The translations under genes and the position numbers were made by a program. Under the pieces are notes generated by a model. That model saw only the letters and a list, made by a program, of their open reading frames with translations. It did not search any database and was not told the origin of the DNA. Below, piece by piece: positions 27,674 through 36,031 of a DNA stretch of 64,000 nucleotides; the stretch's first letter is position 1, and the number at the start of each line of letters is the position of its first letter. The stretch is from CAVPGP01 sp963718065 (GTDB taxonomy: Bacteria; Actinomycetota; Thermoleophilia; Gaiellales; Gaiellaceae). The stretch covers positions 135,875 to 199,874 of the forward strand of contig CAVQYE010000017.1 of assembly GCA_963718065.1 (NCBI GenBank), read 5' to 3'.

Positions 27674-27888
27674 CTCACGCGAGCCTGCATCGGCACCCGT
27701 CCTACGGTCATCAGGCCAGCCCCCGGCGTTGCCTGCGGCAATGTACGGAACAAGCCCTGGGGCAAAGTACGGAGTGACCGCGCGTGGAGGCGCGTGCCCG
27801 GGCTTATGTTCGCTCCGGGTTCCTCGGTGCCGTAGTTCTGAACCTGCGTGGCGGCTCCATCGCGGGCTTCCGTGAAGAGCCAAAGAGG

Positions 27889-28003
27889 CGGCGGGGCTGG
27901 GATTCGAACCCAGGAGACGCTTGCACGCCCAACGGTTTTCAAGACTCTCGCGAGGGTCTCGATTTGCAGGAGTTTTGCTTCCCGTTCGCCGGTCCATTCG
28001 CCA
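27889..28003 (-). repeat. tRNA-Ser 3'-half copy plus shared flank (island junction)
   Basis: Bases 27,889-27,945 repeat the 3' half of tRNA-Ser(UGA), from the discriminator through the T arm and variable arm to the anticodon, with one mismatch. Past the tRNA part, another ~55 bases ('TTTGCAGGAGTTTTGC', 'CGTTCGCC') are shared with the copy at 38,783 but not with the intact tRNA. That pattern is expected when an element carries its own half of an attachment site. The 637-base gap 27,674-28,310 around it holds no convincing gene. Confidence 0.85.
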
Positions 28004-28310
28004 GGAGCGGCGCGCGGACCGTCGCAGACGCTGTTTCGAGCGCCTCGGGATCTTGACGAGGCACGATGCCTGCCGAGGTCGCCGCAGCCATCGCCGAATG
28101 CCCTGCGGTCATCGCTTGCTCGTCCTGGGCCAGTGTGCGCGAAATGTCCCCGACGGGAGCAAGCTCGGAAGTTGTCGAGTCGTTCGTGGGAGTGACGGTG
28201 TGTCGATGAAGCGCTCGCGGAAACGACGCTCGATCATGGCGATCGCATCGAGGAGCGGTAGGAGCTGGGCGCTTCGGCTGGTCGGGCATCTCGGATCAGG
28301 ACGACAAGCG

Positions 28311-29267
28311 TCATCCGGAACAACCTGCGAGTGGGGTGCGCCCGCTTGCGCAGGTGGCGTTACGGCCCCGCGGCCGAGGTCGTGCTTCTTCAGACGAACG
28401 CCCGTCGAGCGCGGCGGCCGCGGTTGCGGCGCCGACCATGAGCATCCCCCCGACGATCTCGGGCCACTGGAGGCGTTCGCCAAGCGCGACGACCGCGCCG
28501 GCGGCGGCAAGGACGGGGATCAGGTTGAGGATGAGTCCTGCGTGCGCGACAGTAAGGTCGCGGATTGCGAAGTTGAAGGCGAGAAATGGAACGGCACCGC
28601 CGAGCAGGCCCGTGGCGACAGCGGCGAGTACGTGCGCAAAATCGGCGCCGGCGAGTTCCGTCTGCCCGCTGGTGTCGGCGAACAGGATGACCGGTGCGGC
28701 GAAGAGTGCGGCCGCGACCAGCTGCGTCGTCGTCGCGGCGAGGTTGTCGGCATCGGCGCTCAGGCGGCGAATGCCGACGACGTTAGCGGCGGCTGCGGCC
28801 GACGCGGCAAGAACGAGGACGTCGCCGAGCAGGCTCGTACCGTTGCCGGTCTCCGCAACGCCGACGAGCGCTGATCCCGCGAAGCCGACGGCCACGGCTG
28901 CGCGGGTCACAGCCGAGACGCGTTCGCCAAGCGCGATGCGCGCCAGTAGGACGCCGAAGAGGCTTTGCGAGGCGATCAGAATCGCTCCGTCAGCGGCGCC
29001 TGTGCGCGAGAGACCGAAGTCGAAGAGGCCGAAGCTGAGGCCCGGTTCGAGCACGCCGAGGACGGCGAACACCGGCCAGCGCCGTGGCAGGAACGGGCGA
29101 CCGCGGGCGGCGAGCCCACAGGTCATCGCGATCGCGGAGGAGAATAGCTCGACCCCGAGCAAGTCGAGTGGTGCGAGCTGGCGCAGCGCCACCTTCGTGA
29201 GAACCGTGGCGGCCGCCCACGATGTCGCTGCGATGACGGTCAACGAGAGTGGGAACGCGCGCGTCAC
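28311..29267 (-). CDS. EamA/DMT-family transporter
   Basis: A 318-residue membrane protein with ten predicted spans in two EamA repeats (~1-140 and ~145-285). Each repeat begins with the characteristic 'ATSWAAATVLTKVAL'/'LAASAAAAANVVG' helix and ends with 'ALGERLQWPEIVGGMLMVG'. The family exports amino acids, metabolites or drugs by proton exchange. The last ~30 residues are Arg-rich and probably cytoplasmic. It is the last gene of a coupled four-gene operon (ABM, 73-aa protein, VOC, EamA), which suggests efflux of what the two small enzymes act on. Confidence 0.85.
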   Translation of the reverse strand: MTRAFPLSLTVIAATSWAAATVLTKVALRQLAPLDLLGVELFSSAIAMTCGLAARGRPFLPRRWPVFAVLGVLEPGLSFGLFDFGLSRTGAADGAILIASQSLFGVLLARIALGERVSAVTRAAVAVGFAGSALVGVAETGNGTSLLGDVLVLAASAAAAANVVGIRRLSADADNLAATTTQLVAAALFAAPVILFADTSGQTELAGADFAHVLAAVATGLLGGAVPFLAFNFAIRDLTVAHAGLILNLIPVLAAAGAVVALGERLQWPEIVGGMLMVGAATAAAALDGRSSEEARPRPRGRNATCASGRTPLAGCSG

Positions 29268-29734
29268 CGGCAGACCGTCGCCGACCAGTCGGACCAGCTG
29301 AGGATGCGCCGGCCGGGATCCGGCGCATCGTCCAGAACCGCGAGAAACTCGAGCAAGTGGCCGTCCGGGTCACGAAAATAGACGGCTGCTGCGGGCATCC
29401 AACCGATGACGCTCGGCTCGCTGGTCTCCTCCGCGTCAAACGAGAGCGGCGTGACCCCGAGCCGTCTGAGACGGCTTGGCGCATCGAGGACCTCGTCTAG
29501 CGGCGCGGCGAACGCGACGTGCAGGGAGAGCGCGATCGGTGCCGGTCCGGCGGCCCAGAGCCCGAGCATCGCCTGTCCCGAGGTTCCGATCCAGAAGAAG
29601 GCGGCGCCGAGATCCGGGTCGTGCAGCGCGAGCGGGAGGCCGACGACGTCGCGATAGAACCCGATCGAGCGCTCGAGGTCGCGCACGGTCAGATGCGTCT
29701 CGAACAGGCCGTTGATCGCGACCGGTTCGGTCAT
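29264..29734 (-). CDS. VOC/glyoxalase-fold protein
   Basis: A 156-residue vicinal-oxygen-chelate protein with two beta-alpha-beta-beta-beta halves. Metal ligands are His in 'FETHLTVRDL' and Glu in 'DPDGHLLEFLA'. Members include glyoxalase I, extradiol dioxygenases and antibiotic-binding resistance proteins; the single-subunit length fits the last type or a small lyase. Its stop overlaps the EamA start (ATGA-type), and its start overlaps the stop of the 73-residue gene. Confidence 0.85.
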   Translation of the reverse strand: MTEPVAINGLFETHLTVRDLERSIGFYRDVVGLPLALHDPDLGAAFFWIGTSGQAMLGLWAAGPAPIALSLHVAFAAPLDEVLDAPSRLRRLGVTPLSFDAEETSEPSVIGWMPAAAVYFRDPDGHLLEFLAVLDDAPDPGRRILSWSDWSATVCR

Positions 29735-29952
29735 GGGGCGGTCGAGTACCCGACGTGCGCGAGCGGGTGGTAGAAGGCATCGAGTGCCTGGTCAGCCGGC
29801 ACCGCGAACCGCATCGTCGTGCCGGAGACGATGCGTTTGACCTCGACGCTGGTGCTGTCGTCGGCCGCGTTCCAATAGAGCTTGATCTCGAGGCCGCCGC
29901 CGACGCGATGTGCGAGCTCACGACGCTGGTCGGCGATGGTGGTAGCACTCAT
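29731..29952 (-). CDS. 73-residue protein of unknown function
   Basis: A small soluble protein with a beta-sheet-like centre, 'LEIKLYWNAADDSTSVEVKR', and 'ALDAFYHPLAHV' near the C-terminus. I do not recognise a domain. It overlaps both neighbours by four bases (ABM upstream, VOC downstream), which strongly supports it as a real coding region in a coupled operon. Confidence 0.65.
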   Translation of the reverse strand: MSATTIADQRRELAHRVGGGLEIKLYWNAADDSTSVEVKRIVSGTTMRFAVPADQALDAFYHPLAHVGYSTAP

Positions 29953-30257
29953 GGCCGAGGGAGCTTCGACGCCAGCACATCGGCGCTCTCGATCAGCGGC
30001 GGCTGGGCGAGTAGGTCAAGCCCGCTCTCCTCCAGCGCCGCAGCCACCGCTCCTTCGAGGTGGGCGCGGCGCCCGTCTTCGTCCGGGAATACGTCGACGA
30101 TCGCGAACGAGAGACTCCCGGTCTGGACTGCGAACCAGGCGACGGTCTCCGGCTCCTGCTGGACGACGGGTAGCGCGTCACGGAGGAACGCCGCGACGGC
30201 TTCTTCCTTACCCGGCTTGGCTTCGAGGCGAACGATGAGTCCTTTGGTGATCGTCAC
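29949..30257 (-). CDS. Antibiotic-biosynthesis-monooxygenase (ABM) domain protein
   Basis: A 102-residue dimeric alpha-beta barrel protein. The order 'KGLIVRLEAKPGKEEAVAAFL', 'TVAWFAVQTGSLSFAIVDVF', 'DEDGRRAHL', 'LLAQPPLIESADVLA' is that of ABM/YgiN quinol-type monooxygenases, which oxidise small aromatic or quinone compounds without a cofactor or act as dimeric sensors. It is the first gene of the ABM-73aa-VOC-EamA operon. Direct repeats upstream (30,307-30,427) may be its operator. Confidence 0.85.
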   Translation of the reverse strand: MTITKGLIVRLEAKPGKEEAVAAFLRDALPVVQQEPETVAWFAVQTGSLSFAIVDVFPDEDGRRAHLEGAVAAALEESGLDLLAQPPLIESADVLASKLPRP

Positions 30258-30297
30258 GGCTGGGTTCTCCTTGTTCGAGGGCTGCCCCGAGGCTCGC

Positions 30298-30427
30298 AGT
30301 CGCCGCTGAGCGAGACCTCTGCGGCGACTGAGCGAGCGGATTGGCGTCAGCCGATGGGCGCCGAATTCCGGTTGGTGCGCGGATTCATCGCGGCCTCTGA
30401 GCGCCGACTGTGCGGTTTGTGAGCGAG
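30298..30427. promoter_or_regulatory. Paired direct repeats TGAGCGAG, 22 bases apart, and a hairpin
   Basis: In the 177-base gap between the PAS gene and the ABM operon, TGAGCGAG occurs at 30,307, 30,329 and 30,420, and TGAGCGCC at 30,398. The spacing is 22 bases within each pair, which is two helical turns. SARP regulators bind direct heptamer repeats spaced by one or two turns, and a SARP gene is adjacent. Overlapping them, AGTCGCCGC (30,298) and GCGGCGACT (30,321) form a perfect 9-base-pair stem, which could end transcription of the PAS gene. Confidence 0.5.
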
Positions 30428-30434
30428 TGGTCCG

Positions 30435-30812
30435 CTAGCGCGGAGCAGCTTGTCGGTGTTCGCTGCGGTCCTGCACGAGGCCGAGGATCCGGGTCTCACC
30501 GTCGAGGTCGAGCTTGTGGAGCGAGATCTCCGTCGGCAGGAATGTGCCCGTCTTGGTCCTGCAGGTCAGCTTGATGGTCGAGGCGCGACCGTTCTCGAGA
30601 ACCTGTGCGAGGAGCACGCTGAGCTCTGCCAGCTCGGACGGGTGGATGCGAGAGATCGGCGTCTGGAGCAGCTCCTCGCGTGTGTAGCCAAGCAGTTCGC
30701 AGCCTGCGTCGTTTGCGGCGAGGATCCGGCTGCGCTCGGGATCCATGACGTACGCAGGCTCGTGCGCGCGCTCGAAGACGGTGCCGGACATGATGCTGCG
30801 GTCGGCGCTCAT
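30435..30812 (-). CDS. Single-PAS-domain protein
   Basis: A 125-residue protein that is essentially one PAS domain: 'ERAHEPAYVMDPERSRILAANDAGCELLGYTREELL' region, 'LAQVLENGRASTIKLTCRTKTG' and a PAC-like end 'LDGETRILGLVQDRSE'. PAS domains sense ligands, redox state or light; no cofactor-specific residue can be named. It has no output domain, and its start lies three bases after the SARP stop, so it probably feeds a signal to that regulator. Confidence 0.8.
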   Translation of the reverse strand: MSADRSIMSGTVFERAHEPAYVMDPERSRILAANDAGCELLGYTREELLQTPISRIHPSELAELSVLLAQVLENGRASTIKLTCRTKTGTFLPTEISLHKLDLDGETRILGLVQDRSEHRQAAPR

Positions 30813-30815
30813 TGC

Positions 30816-32687
30816 TCAGCCTGCCTGGACGCCGATCGCATAGCTGGTCTGGGTCGACATCGCCGTGGCGCCGTCGTCGAGTCGTTGCCGCAGCAGGCGT
30901 TGGCGGGCGGGAGAGATGCCCTCAAGCAGGACCTGGAGGACGAGGTCGTTCCGGAAGCGGAAGCGGAGGCCGTCGATGCGGAGGATTCGCCGCTCGCACA
31001 AGCGCTCCAATTCTTCGACGAGCTCGGCAGCGTCGACATCGAGTAGGTCTGCGAGGGCGCTAGGTTCGAATGGCTGCACGAGCACGGACGCGGCGACGAG
31101 GACGCGGTATGCCCAGTCGCCCTCTGCGCGGCACTGGGCAAGCAGGGCGTCGGTGAGCGCCTTCGACGGGCTCGCGTTCTGCCCGCATGCGAGCGCCTCC
31201 GCGACCAGCCTCGGGTCGCCGCCGGTTGGTTCATGCAGGTCCGCGATGCCGGCGGCGGTGAGCTCGTCGTACGAGAGTGGCTCGAGCTGCAGGCGCGTAT
31301 CGGCGGCCAGGCGGTACGGCGGGTGGCCTGTCGATGTGCCCGTGGGTCGGGCGGTGGTGACGATCGCGCCGGGAAAGGCGGCGCGTCGACGGAGGTAGCC
31401 CAGAGCGGCAAGCGTTCGCTGGTCGGCGAGGTGTAGATCGTCGAGCAGCAGAACGATTGGGGCGTGCTCGGCGAGAAGCGCCACCAGCGCCTCGAGCACC
31501 TCAATCTCGTCGGCGGCAGGCTTCTGTGTACCGAGTGCGAGCTCGGGCAGGATCTGCTGGAGGGCCGGCAGCCGTTCAGCATCCAGGTCCACATCCTCGA
31601 GTGCTTCGCGAAGCGCGGCCGCGAGTGGCACGTATGGCAGATGCCGTTCGAGCAGCGAGCAGGTCGCGCATCCAATCCGGGCGCCGGCGAGCTGTTCGTG
31701 CAGCTCGTCAAGGAGGCGAGTCTTCCCGAGACCGGTCGTGCCTTCGATTTGGATCAGCGTCACCGCGTGACCGACTCCGCGCTCGATCGTCTCGATGATG
31801 TTGTCGAGCTCGGCGCTGCGCCCTACGAGGCCGACTATCTGGCCGGTGGTGTTCGCCTGCACGCGCTCGACCGGGCGGGGAAGGAGCGAGCGGATGTCTT
31901 CTTGGCGGATGACAGCGGCCTCGAGTGCGCGCGTTTCCGCGGTTGGTTCCAGCCCCAGTTCTTCGTCGAGACGGGTGCGGTAGCCGCGGTAGCAATCAAG
32001 CGCCTCGTGTTGGCGTCCGAGCGCGTAGAGCGCGAGCATCGACAGTCGGTGTGCGCGCTCGCTGAAGGGATCGAGTGCCACCGCAGCCTCGGCGTGCGCG
32101 AGCGCCGCGGCAGCGTCCAGCTCCGCGAGTGCGGCGTCGGCGGCGTCGAGGCGGGCACCGAGCACGCGTCCCTGGTAGCTGCCGCGAAGGTCTTGCGCCC
32201 ATAGCGCATAGGGCTCGTCCTCGAGCACGTCCCCCCGAACGAGCGCGAGTGCCTGCTCGAGTGAGCGGCGTGCGACACGGGTCGGTTCACGAGCGGAGCG
32301 CTCGAGCAGCTCGTCGAACCGATCGAGGTCCAAGTCGGCCGCGTCGGTGGCAAAGCGGTAAGCCTCCGCTTCTGTCACGACGAGCCCGCGTGCGCGTTCG
32401 CGGTCTTTGACGAGGTGGCGGCGGAGGACGGACACGAATGTCTGGATCGATGCCGCGATGTCGCGTGGAGGCTGTGAGCCCCAGATCAGCTCGGCGATGC
32501 GGTCCGTGGGAACGTGGTGGCCGCGCGCGGCGATCAGGATCTCGAGTAGCTGCTTGGGACGAACGCCCCCGAGGTCACGTGGGCCGAGTACGCGTTGGCC
32601 GTCCGCGATCTCGAGGGCGCCGAAGAGCCTGATCACGAGACGAGGGCGGCCGGGGTCGTCGCCGGAGGCCTGCACGGTGAGTCTCAA
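30816..32687 (-). CDS. SARP-type transcriptional activator with AAA ATPase domain
   Basis: A 623-residue regulator. An OmpR/PhoB-type winged helix (~15-110; 'LGGVRPKQLLEILIAARGHHV', 'ELIWGSQPPRDIAASIQTFV') and a bacterial transcriptional activation domain with TPR-like helices (~115-265; 'ERAHRLSMLALYALGRQ') form the SARP core. An AAA/NB-ARC-like module follows, with Walker A 'EGTTGLGKTRLL' (~320) and Walker B 'IVLLLDDLHLAD' (~420). Large SARPs activate secondary-metabolism or stress genes, binding direct repeats. It is cotranscribed with the PAS gene and faces the ABM operon. Confidence 0.87.
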   Translation of the reverse strand: MRLTVQASGDDPGRPRLVIRLFGALEIADGQRVLGPRDLGGVRPKQLLEILIAARGHHVPTDRIAELIWGSQPPRDIAASIQTFVSVLRRHLVKDRERARGLVVTEAEAYRFATDAADLDLDRFDELLERSAREPTRVARRSLEQALALVRGDVLEDEPYALWAQDLRGSYQGRVLGARLDAADAALAELDAAAALAHAEAAVALDPFSERAHRLSMLALYALGRQHEALDCYRGYRTRLDEELGLEPTAETRALEAAVIRQEDIRSLLPRPVERVQANTTGQIVGLVGRSAELDNIIETIERGVGHAVTLIQIEGTTGLGKTRLLDELHEQLAGARIGCATCSLLERHLPYVPLAAALREALEDVDLDAERLPALQQILPELALGTQKPAADEIEVLEALVALLAEHAPIVLLLDDLHLADQRTLAALGYLRRRAAFPGAIVTTARPTGTSTGHPPYRLAADTRLQLEPLSYDELTAAGIADLHEPTGGDPRLVAEALACGQNASPSKALTDALLAQCRAEGDWAYRVLVAASVLVQPFEPSALADLLDVDAAELVEELERLCERRILRIDGLRFRFRNDLVLQVLLEGISPARQRLLRQRLDDGATAMSTQTSYAIGVQAG

Positions 32688-32823
32688 CGAGTGAACTGAC
32701 TGCGTTCTTCCCGATTCGTTACGGCTGGCTCAGACGCCGGTCAGCTGTGACTCAGCACGCGCTCGTAGCTTGGCCACCCGACACGACCAAGCCGATCCGG
32801 CAGCGCCGGATGAAAGGAGACGC

Positions 32824-34155
32824 GTGAAGATCTTTTCGAAGCGACGGCTGCTCGCAGCCGCCGCGCTGACCGTAATCGCCGCGGCCGCCGCGATGGGGAG
32901 CCAGGCTCTTGCCGGCTCCAAGGATGGGACGGCCTCGGCGAAGGGGCTCGGCCCGATCAGCGGCCTGCTGCCCCGCGACCATCTGACCGAGGAGAGTGCG
33001 ATCCAGGTCGACCTGAGTAGAGAGTCGGTGCGGCTGCCGCTGTACAAGGGGCGTGCCAACGGCGAGACCGTCTGGTACGTCCTGCTCGACGCTTCCGACC
33101 AGGGGATCGCCCACGACCTCGGCGTCAACTACGCGCCCAAATTGAGCAACCTGGCGATCAACGACCCGGAGGCCGTGCAGACGGTGACGCTCGACTCGCC
33201 GACCCCGGACGAGAACAGGTTCGGCCAGGCGATCGTCGACTTCCAGGGCGCACCTGACTTCAGCCCGACCCGGATCGCCGAGCCTGGCCCGACCGGGTTC
33301 CCGCTCGCGAAGTTCCAGCCCGGGGCGGTGGCGAGGCCTGGATACAGCCCGTTCATTCGCATCGAGGGCTCAGACACTGTCTACAGCGCGCCGATCGTCG
33401 CGACCGGCAACGGCCCGTTCGACGTCGTCCACCACTCGAACACCGGTGACCGCGTGCTGGGAGTCCACATCGCCGGCCAGTCGGCTCCTGGGCAGTACGC
33501 GGAGTCGTGGGTCGACCTGCTGTTCGTCAAGGGCTTCGATGCCGGCCAGCCGATCGTCTATATCTCGACCGACGCCGGCCAGCCGCTGAGCGCGGTGCTC
33601 GAGCGCTCGACGTATGTGCCGGCGCTCGACAACGCCCCCTATCACGGAGGCGACGACTTTCTCGGTTCCGCCCGCGAGCGCCTGTTCGGGTTCGTCAACG
33701 GCCAGACCGGATCCGGCAACCCGCAGGCACAGGGCTTCGTGCACCTGGTCAAGGACGGGCATGCCTCGGAGGACGCGAGCGCCGGAAACACTGCGCTGAT
33801 CGACGCGTTGCGTAACGGCGGCGACCTGCTGAACGTGTTCGGCGACTTCCCGACCGAGAAGGACCCGCGGCACGCCGACGCGTACAGCCCGCTCTGGGAC
33901 GCCCAGCTCGGCCTCTGGACCGAGAAGGCAGTGAAAGCAGGGCTGAACAAGCGCCAGATCGACGAGGTGCAGGTCTTCAACCTCGCCGCGACGCGGCCCG
34001 ACCTGCTGACCGGAATCGATCCGGCGACCGGCCAGCCCGCCCCTTACGGGTCGGTCGGCGTCGACATCAACTGCGCGGTGATCGGGTTCACCGACAAGGC
34101 ACCGACGGCGAACCTCGCCAACCCTGTCCCGAACTCGCAGTTCCCTCCGCGGTAA
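32824..34155 (+). CDS. Large secreted protein of unknown function
   Basis: 443 residues. A basic start 'KIFSKRRLLAAAALTVIAAAAA' makes a signal peptide, with cleavage probably after 'SQALAG'. The mature part is rich in aromatic and Gly/Pro residues ('GETVWYVLLDASDQGIAHDLGVNYAPKL', then 'PGQYAESWVDLLFVKGFDAG'), with beta-sheet character. I do not recognise a named family. GTG 32824 is chosen because AAAGGAGA lies seven bases upstream. It is divergent from the SARP gene (136-base gap) and may be one of its targets. A strong hairpin follows the stop. Confidence 0.7.
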   Translation: MKIFSKRRLLAAAALTVIAAAAAMGSQALAGSKDGTASAKGLGPISGLLPRDHLTEESAIQVDLSRESVRLPLYKGRANGETVWYVLLDASDQGIAHDLGVNYAPKLSNLAINDPEAVQTVTLDSPTPDENRFGQAIVDFQGAPDFSPTRIAEPGPTGFPLAKFQPGAVARPGYSPFIRIEGSDTVYSAPIVATGNGPFDVVHHSNTGDRVLGVHIAGQSAPGQYAESWVDLLFVKGFDAGQPIVYISTDAGQPLSAVLERSTYVPALDNAPYHGGDDFLGSARERLFGFVNGQTGSGNPQAQGFVHLVKDGHASEDASAGNTALIDALRNGGDLLNVFGDFPTEKDPRHADAYSPLWDAQLGLWTEKAVKAGLNKRQIDEVQVFNLAATRPDLLTGIDPATGQPAPYGSVGVDINCAVIGFTDKAPTANLANPVPNSQFPPR

Positions 34156-34164
34156 CGGCGAACC

Positions 34165-34194
34165 GGACGGCGGGTCGACCACGGCCCGCCGTCC
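34165..34194 (+). terminator. Hairpin terminator-like, 10-base-pair stem
   Basis: GGACGGCGGG (34,165-34,174) pairs perfectly with CCCGCCGTCC (34,185-34,194) around a ten-base loop, nine bases after the secreted protein's stop. There is no T run, as is common in high-GC actinobacteria. It may partly insulate the FMN-reductase genes downstream. Confidence 0.6.
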
Positions 34195-34210
34195 ACTCGA
34201 AGGAGATCTG

Positions 34211-34345
34211 ATGAAGACCCTGCTTCTCATGGTTATCGTGCTCATCGCGGCGGTCGCCGGCCTCGGCCAGGCGGCGGCGGCGACGCACCCCAGCGCGATG
34301 TCCTCGGCCCGGCGGGCACGAAGATCGAAGTCGGGTCGTAAGTGA
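34211..34345 (+). CDS. Short exported peptide ORF
   Basis: A 44-residue reading frame with a strong GAAGGAG site. 'MKTLLLMVIVLIAAVAGLGQAAAA' is a convincing signal peptide. After residue ~28 the frame becomes Arg/Ser-rich; the alternative frame reads 'DVLGPAGTKIEVGS' to a stop, which looks more natural, so one base may be missing near 34,298. The stop overlaps the FMN-reductase GTG. Function unknown. Confidence 0.5.
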   Translation: MKTLLLMVIVLIAAVAGLGQAAAATHPSAMSSARRARRSKSGRK

Positions 34346-34905
34346 TCCTGGCGATCTCGGGAAGCCTGCGGCGCAACTCACTCAACAGCGCCGCCGTTCG
34401 TGCCGCCGCGCAGGCGGCGGCACGAAGCGGCCTCTCCGTCGCGATCGACGACTCGGCCCGGGCGCTGCCGCACTTCAACCCCGACCTTGAAGCCGGCCCC
34501 CCGAGTGCGGTGCGATGGTTTCGGGAAGCCTGTGAGAACGCGGACGCGATCCTGCTCGCCGTCCCCGAGTACGCGTTCGGTATCCCCGGTGCGTTCAAGA
34601 ACGCGCTCGACTGGACGGTCGGCAGCGGCTCCATCTACCGCAAGCCGGTCGCTCTGCTGAGCGTCGCGCCCCTCGGGCGCGGGAAAAACGTTCGCCATGC
34701 ACTCGAGCTCGTCTTCACCGCACTCGACTGCGAGGTCTCGTACCACTCCGTGCCCGTCCTCCCTGCCGATCTCGACCAGGACGGCGAACTCCGCGATCCG
34801 CGAATCGCGGATGAGCTGCTGCGTGTCCTCGAGGCGCTGGCTGCTCGCGCGCGCGTTCAGTCAGAGCGCGCTGAGTCACCGCTCAGGATCTCGCGGCATA
34901 CCTAG
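34342..34905 (+). CDS. NAD(P)H-dependent FMN reductase family protein (copy 1)
   Basis: A 187-residue flavodoxin-like reductase. The FMN phosphate loop is 'SGSLRRNSLNSAAVRAA', and the isoalloxazine-binding segment 'VPEYAFGIPGAFKNALDW' is the family signature. Such enzymes pass electrons from NAD(P)H to FMN, quinones, chromate or azo compounds. The start GTG 34342 overlaps the preceding short ORF. The last ~15 residues are charged and variable. A second copy lies two genes downstream, around a YceI gene. Confidence 0.85.
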   Translation: MILAISGSLRRNSLNSAAVRAAAQAAARSGLSVAIDDSARALPHFNPDLEAGPPSAVRWFREACENADAILLAVPEYAFGIPGAFKNALDWTVGSGSIYRKPVALLSVAPLGRGKNVRHALELVFTALDCEVSYHSVPVLPADLDQDGELRDPRIADELLRVLEALAARARVQSERAESPLRISRHT

Positions 34906-34939
34906 TTGCGACAGGTCCAGACACCAAAAGGAGATCGCT

Positions 34940-35488
34940 ATGGCAACTGCAGTGCACACAGCAAACGGAGCCTATGAGCTCGACAAGCCTCATTCGACGG
35001 TGCAGTTCTCGCTACGACACGTCGACGTGTCGTCGTTCCGCGCATCCTTCACCGACATCGACGGCCAGCTCGTCATCGAGAACGGCAGCGCCGAGCTGTG
35101 GGCGAGCGCACGTGTCGAGTCCATATCGATCGTCGATCCGCCGGAGTTCCGCGAGCACGTCGTTCGCGGCGAAGACTTCTTCGCCGCCGATGCGCATCCG
35201 CAGCTCACCTTCCGCTCCACCAGCATCGAGTTCGCCGAGGACGGAACGGCAACGGTCGCCGGAGAGCTGGCCATCCGTGGCCTCTCTGGACGCGTCAACG
35301 CGACCGGAACGTTCTTTCCGCCGACGGAAGACCCGTTCGGCGGCACACGCGTCGGCCTTGAGGTCGCCGCCACGATCGACCGCAGGACTTGGGGCATGAA
35401 CTGGCAGATGCCGCTGCCCAACGGCGGCGAGGCGCTCGGCTGGGAGGTCGACGTCACCGCCCATCTCGAACTGACGAAGAGCCGCTAG
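34940..35488 (+). CDS. YceI-family lipocalin-like protein
   Basis: A 182-residue YceI protein, an eight-stranded barrel that binds isoprenoid quinones or fatty amides. It opens 'YELDKPHSTVQFSLRHV', with 'FRASFTDIDGQL' and 'AHPQLTFRSTSIE' following, and ends 'GEALGWEVDVTAHLEL'. There is no signal peptide, so it should be cytoplasmic, unlike many Gram-negative YceI proteins. AAAAGGAGA precedes ATG 34940. Its stop is followed directly by the second FMN reductase (35488/35489), so a quinone or isoprenoid redox role is plausible. Confidence 0.87.
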   Translation: MATAVHTANGAYELDKPHSTVQFSLRHVDVSSFRASFTDIDGQLVIENGSAELWASARVESISIVDPPEFREHVVRGEDFFAADAHPQLTFRSTSIEFAEDGTATVAGELAIRGLSGRVNATGTFFPPTEDPFGGTRVGLEVAATIDRRTWGMNWQMPLPNGGEALGWEVDVTAHLELTKSR

Positions 35489-36031
35489 ATGGAGGTGCTC
35501 GGGATCAGCGGCAGCCTGCGGCGAGCCTCTTACAACAGCGCCCTCCTGCGGGCGGCGGCAGCAGAGGCCCCGGTCGGCGTCAAGTTCAGGATCTGGCACG
35601 GCCTGCACGCGATCCCGGCCTACAACGACGACATCGAGGTCGCCCCGCTGCCGGTAGTCGTCTTCAAGCGCACGCTCGCACAGGCCGACGCCGTCCTGAT
35701 CGCGACACCGGAATACAATGCATCCGTTCCCGGAGCGTTGAAGAACGCGCTCGACTGGGCCTCCCGACCTTTCGAAGCGAACCCGCTCCGTCACAAGCCG
35801 TTCGCAGTCATCGGCGCAAGCCAGGGCGTCTTCGGCGCGCTCTGGGCGCAGGCGGAGCTACGGAAGATCCTGACAACGATTGGCGCCTGCGTCGACGAGC
35901 GCGAACTTGTCGTTCCCCGCGCTCAGGATGCGTTCACTGCACAAGGCAAGTTGCGCGACCCGCAACTTGCGGACGGACTACGCGCGATCCTCACGAACCT
36001 TGCGCAGACGAGATGTCAGGAAGCCGCGTGA
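35489..36031 (+). CDS. NAD(P)H-dependent FMN reductase family protein (copy 2)
   Basis: 180 residues with the FMN loop 'SGSLRRASYNSALLRAA', the flavin-binding 'TPEYNASVPGALKNALDWASR' region and 'VIGASQGVFGALWAQAELRK'. These match the bacterial NADPH-dependent FMN/quinone reductase group more closely than copy 1 does. The start directly follows the YceI stop, and the end overlaps the next gene's GTG. The FMN reductase, YceI, FMN reductase order suggests joint handling of quinone-like redox compounds. Confidence 0.87.
   Translation: MEVLGISGSLRRASYNSALLRAAAAEAPVGVKFRIWHGLHAIPAYNDDIEVAPLPVVVFKRTLAQADAVLIATPEYNASVPGALKNALDWASRPFEANPLRHKPFAVIGASQGVFGALWAQAELRKILTTIGACVDERELVVPRAQDAFTAQGKLRDPQLADGLRAILTNLAQTRCQEAA

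Noticed and set aside
27674..28310. Coding sequence in the 637-base gap
   Set aside because: All frames there are Arg/Ser-rich, overlap the tRNA-Ser copy and show no family motif or ribosome site.
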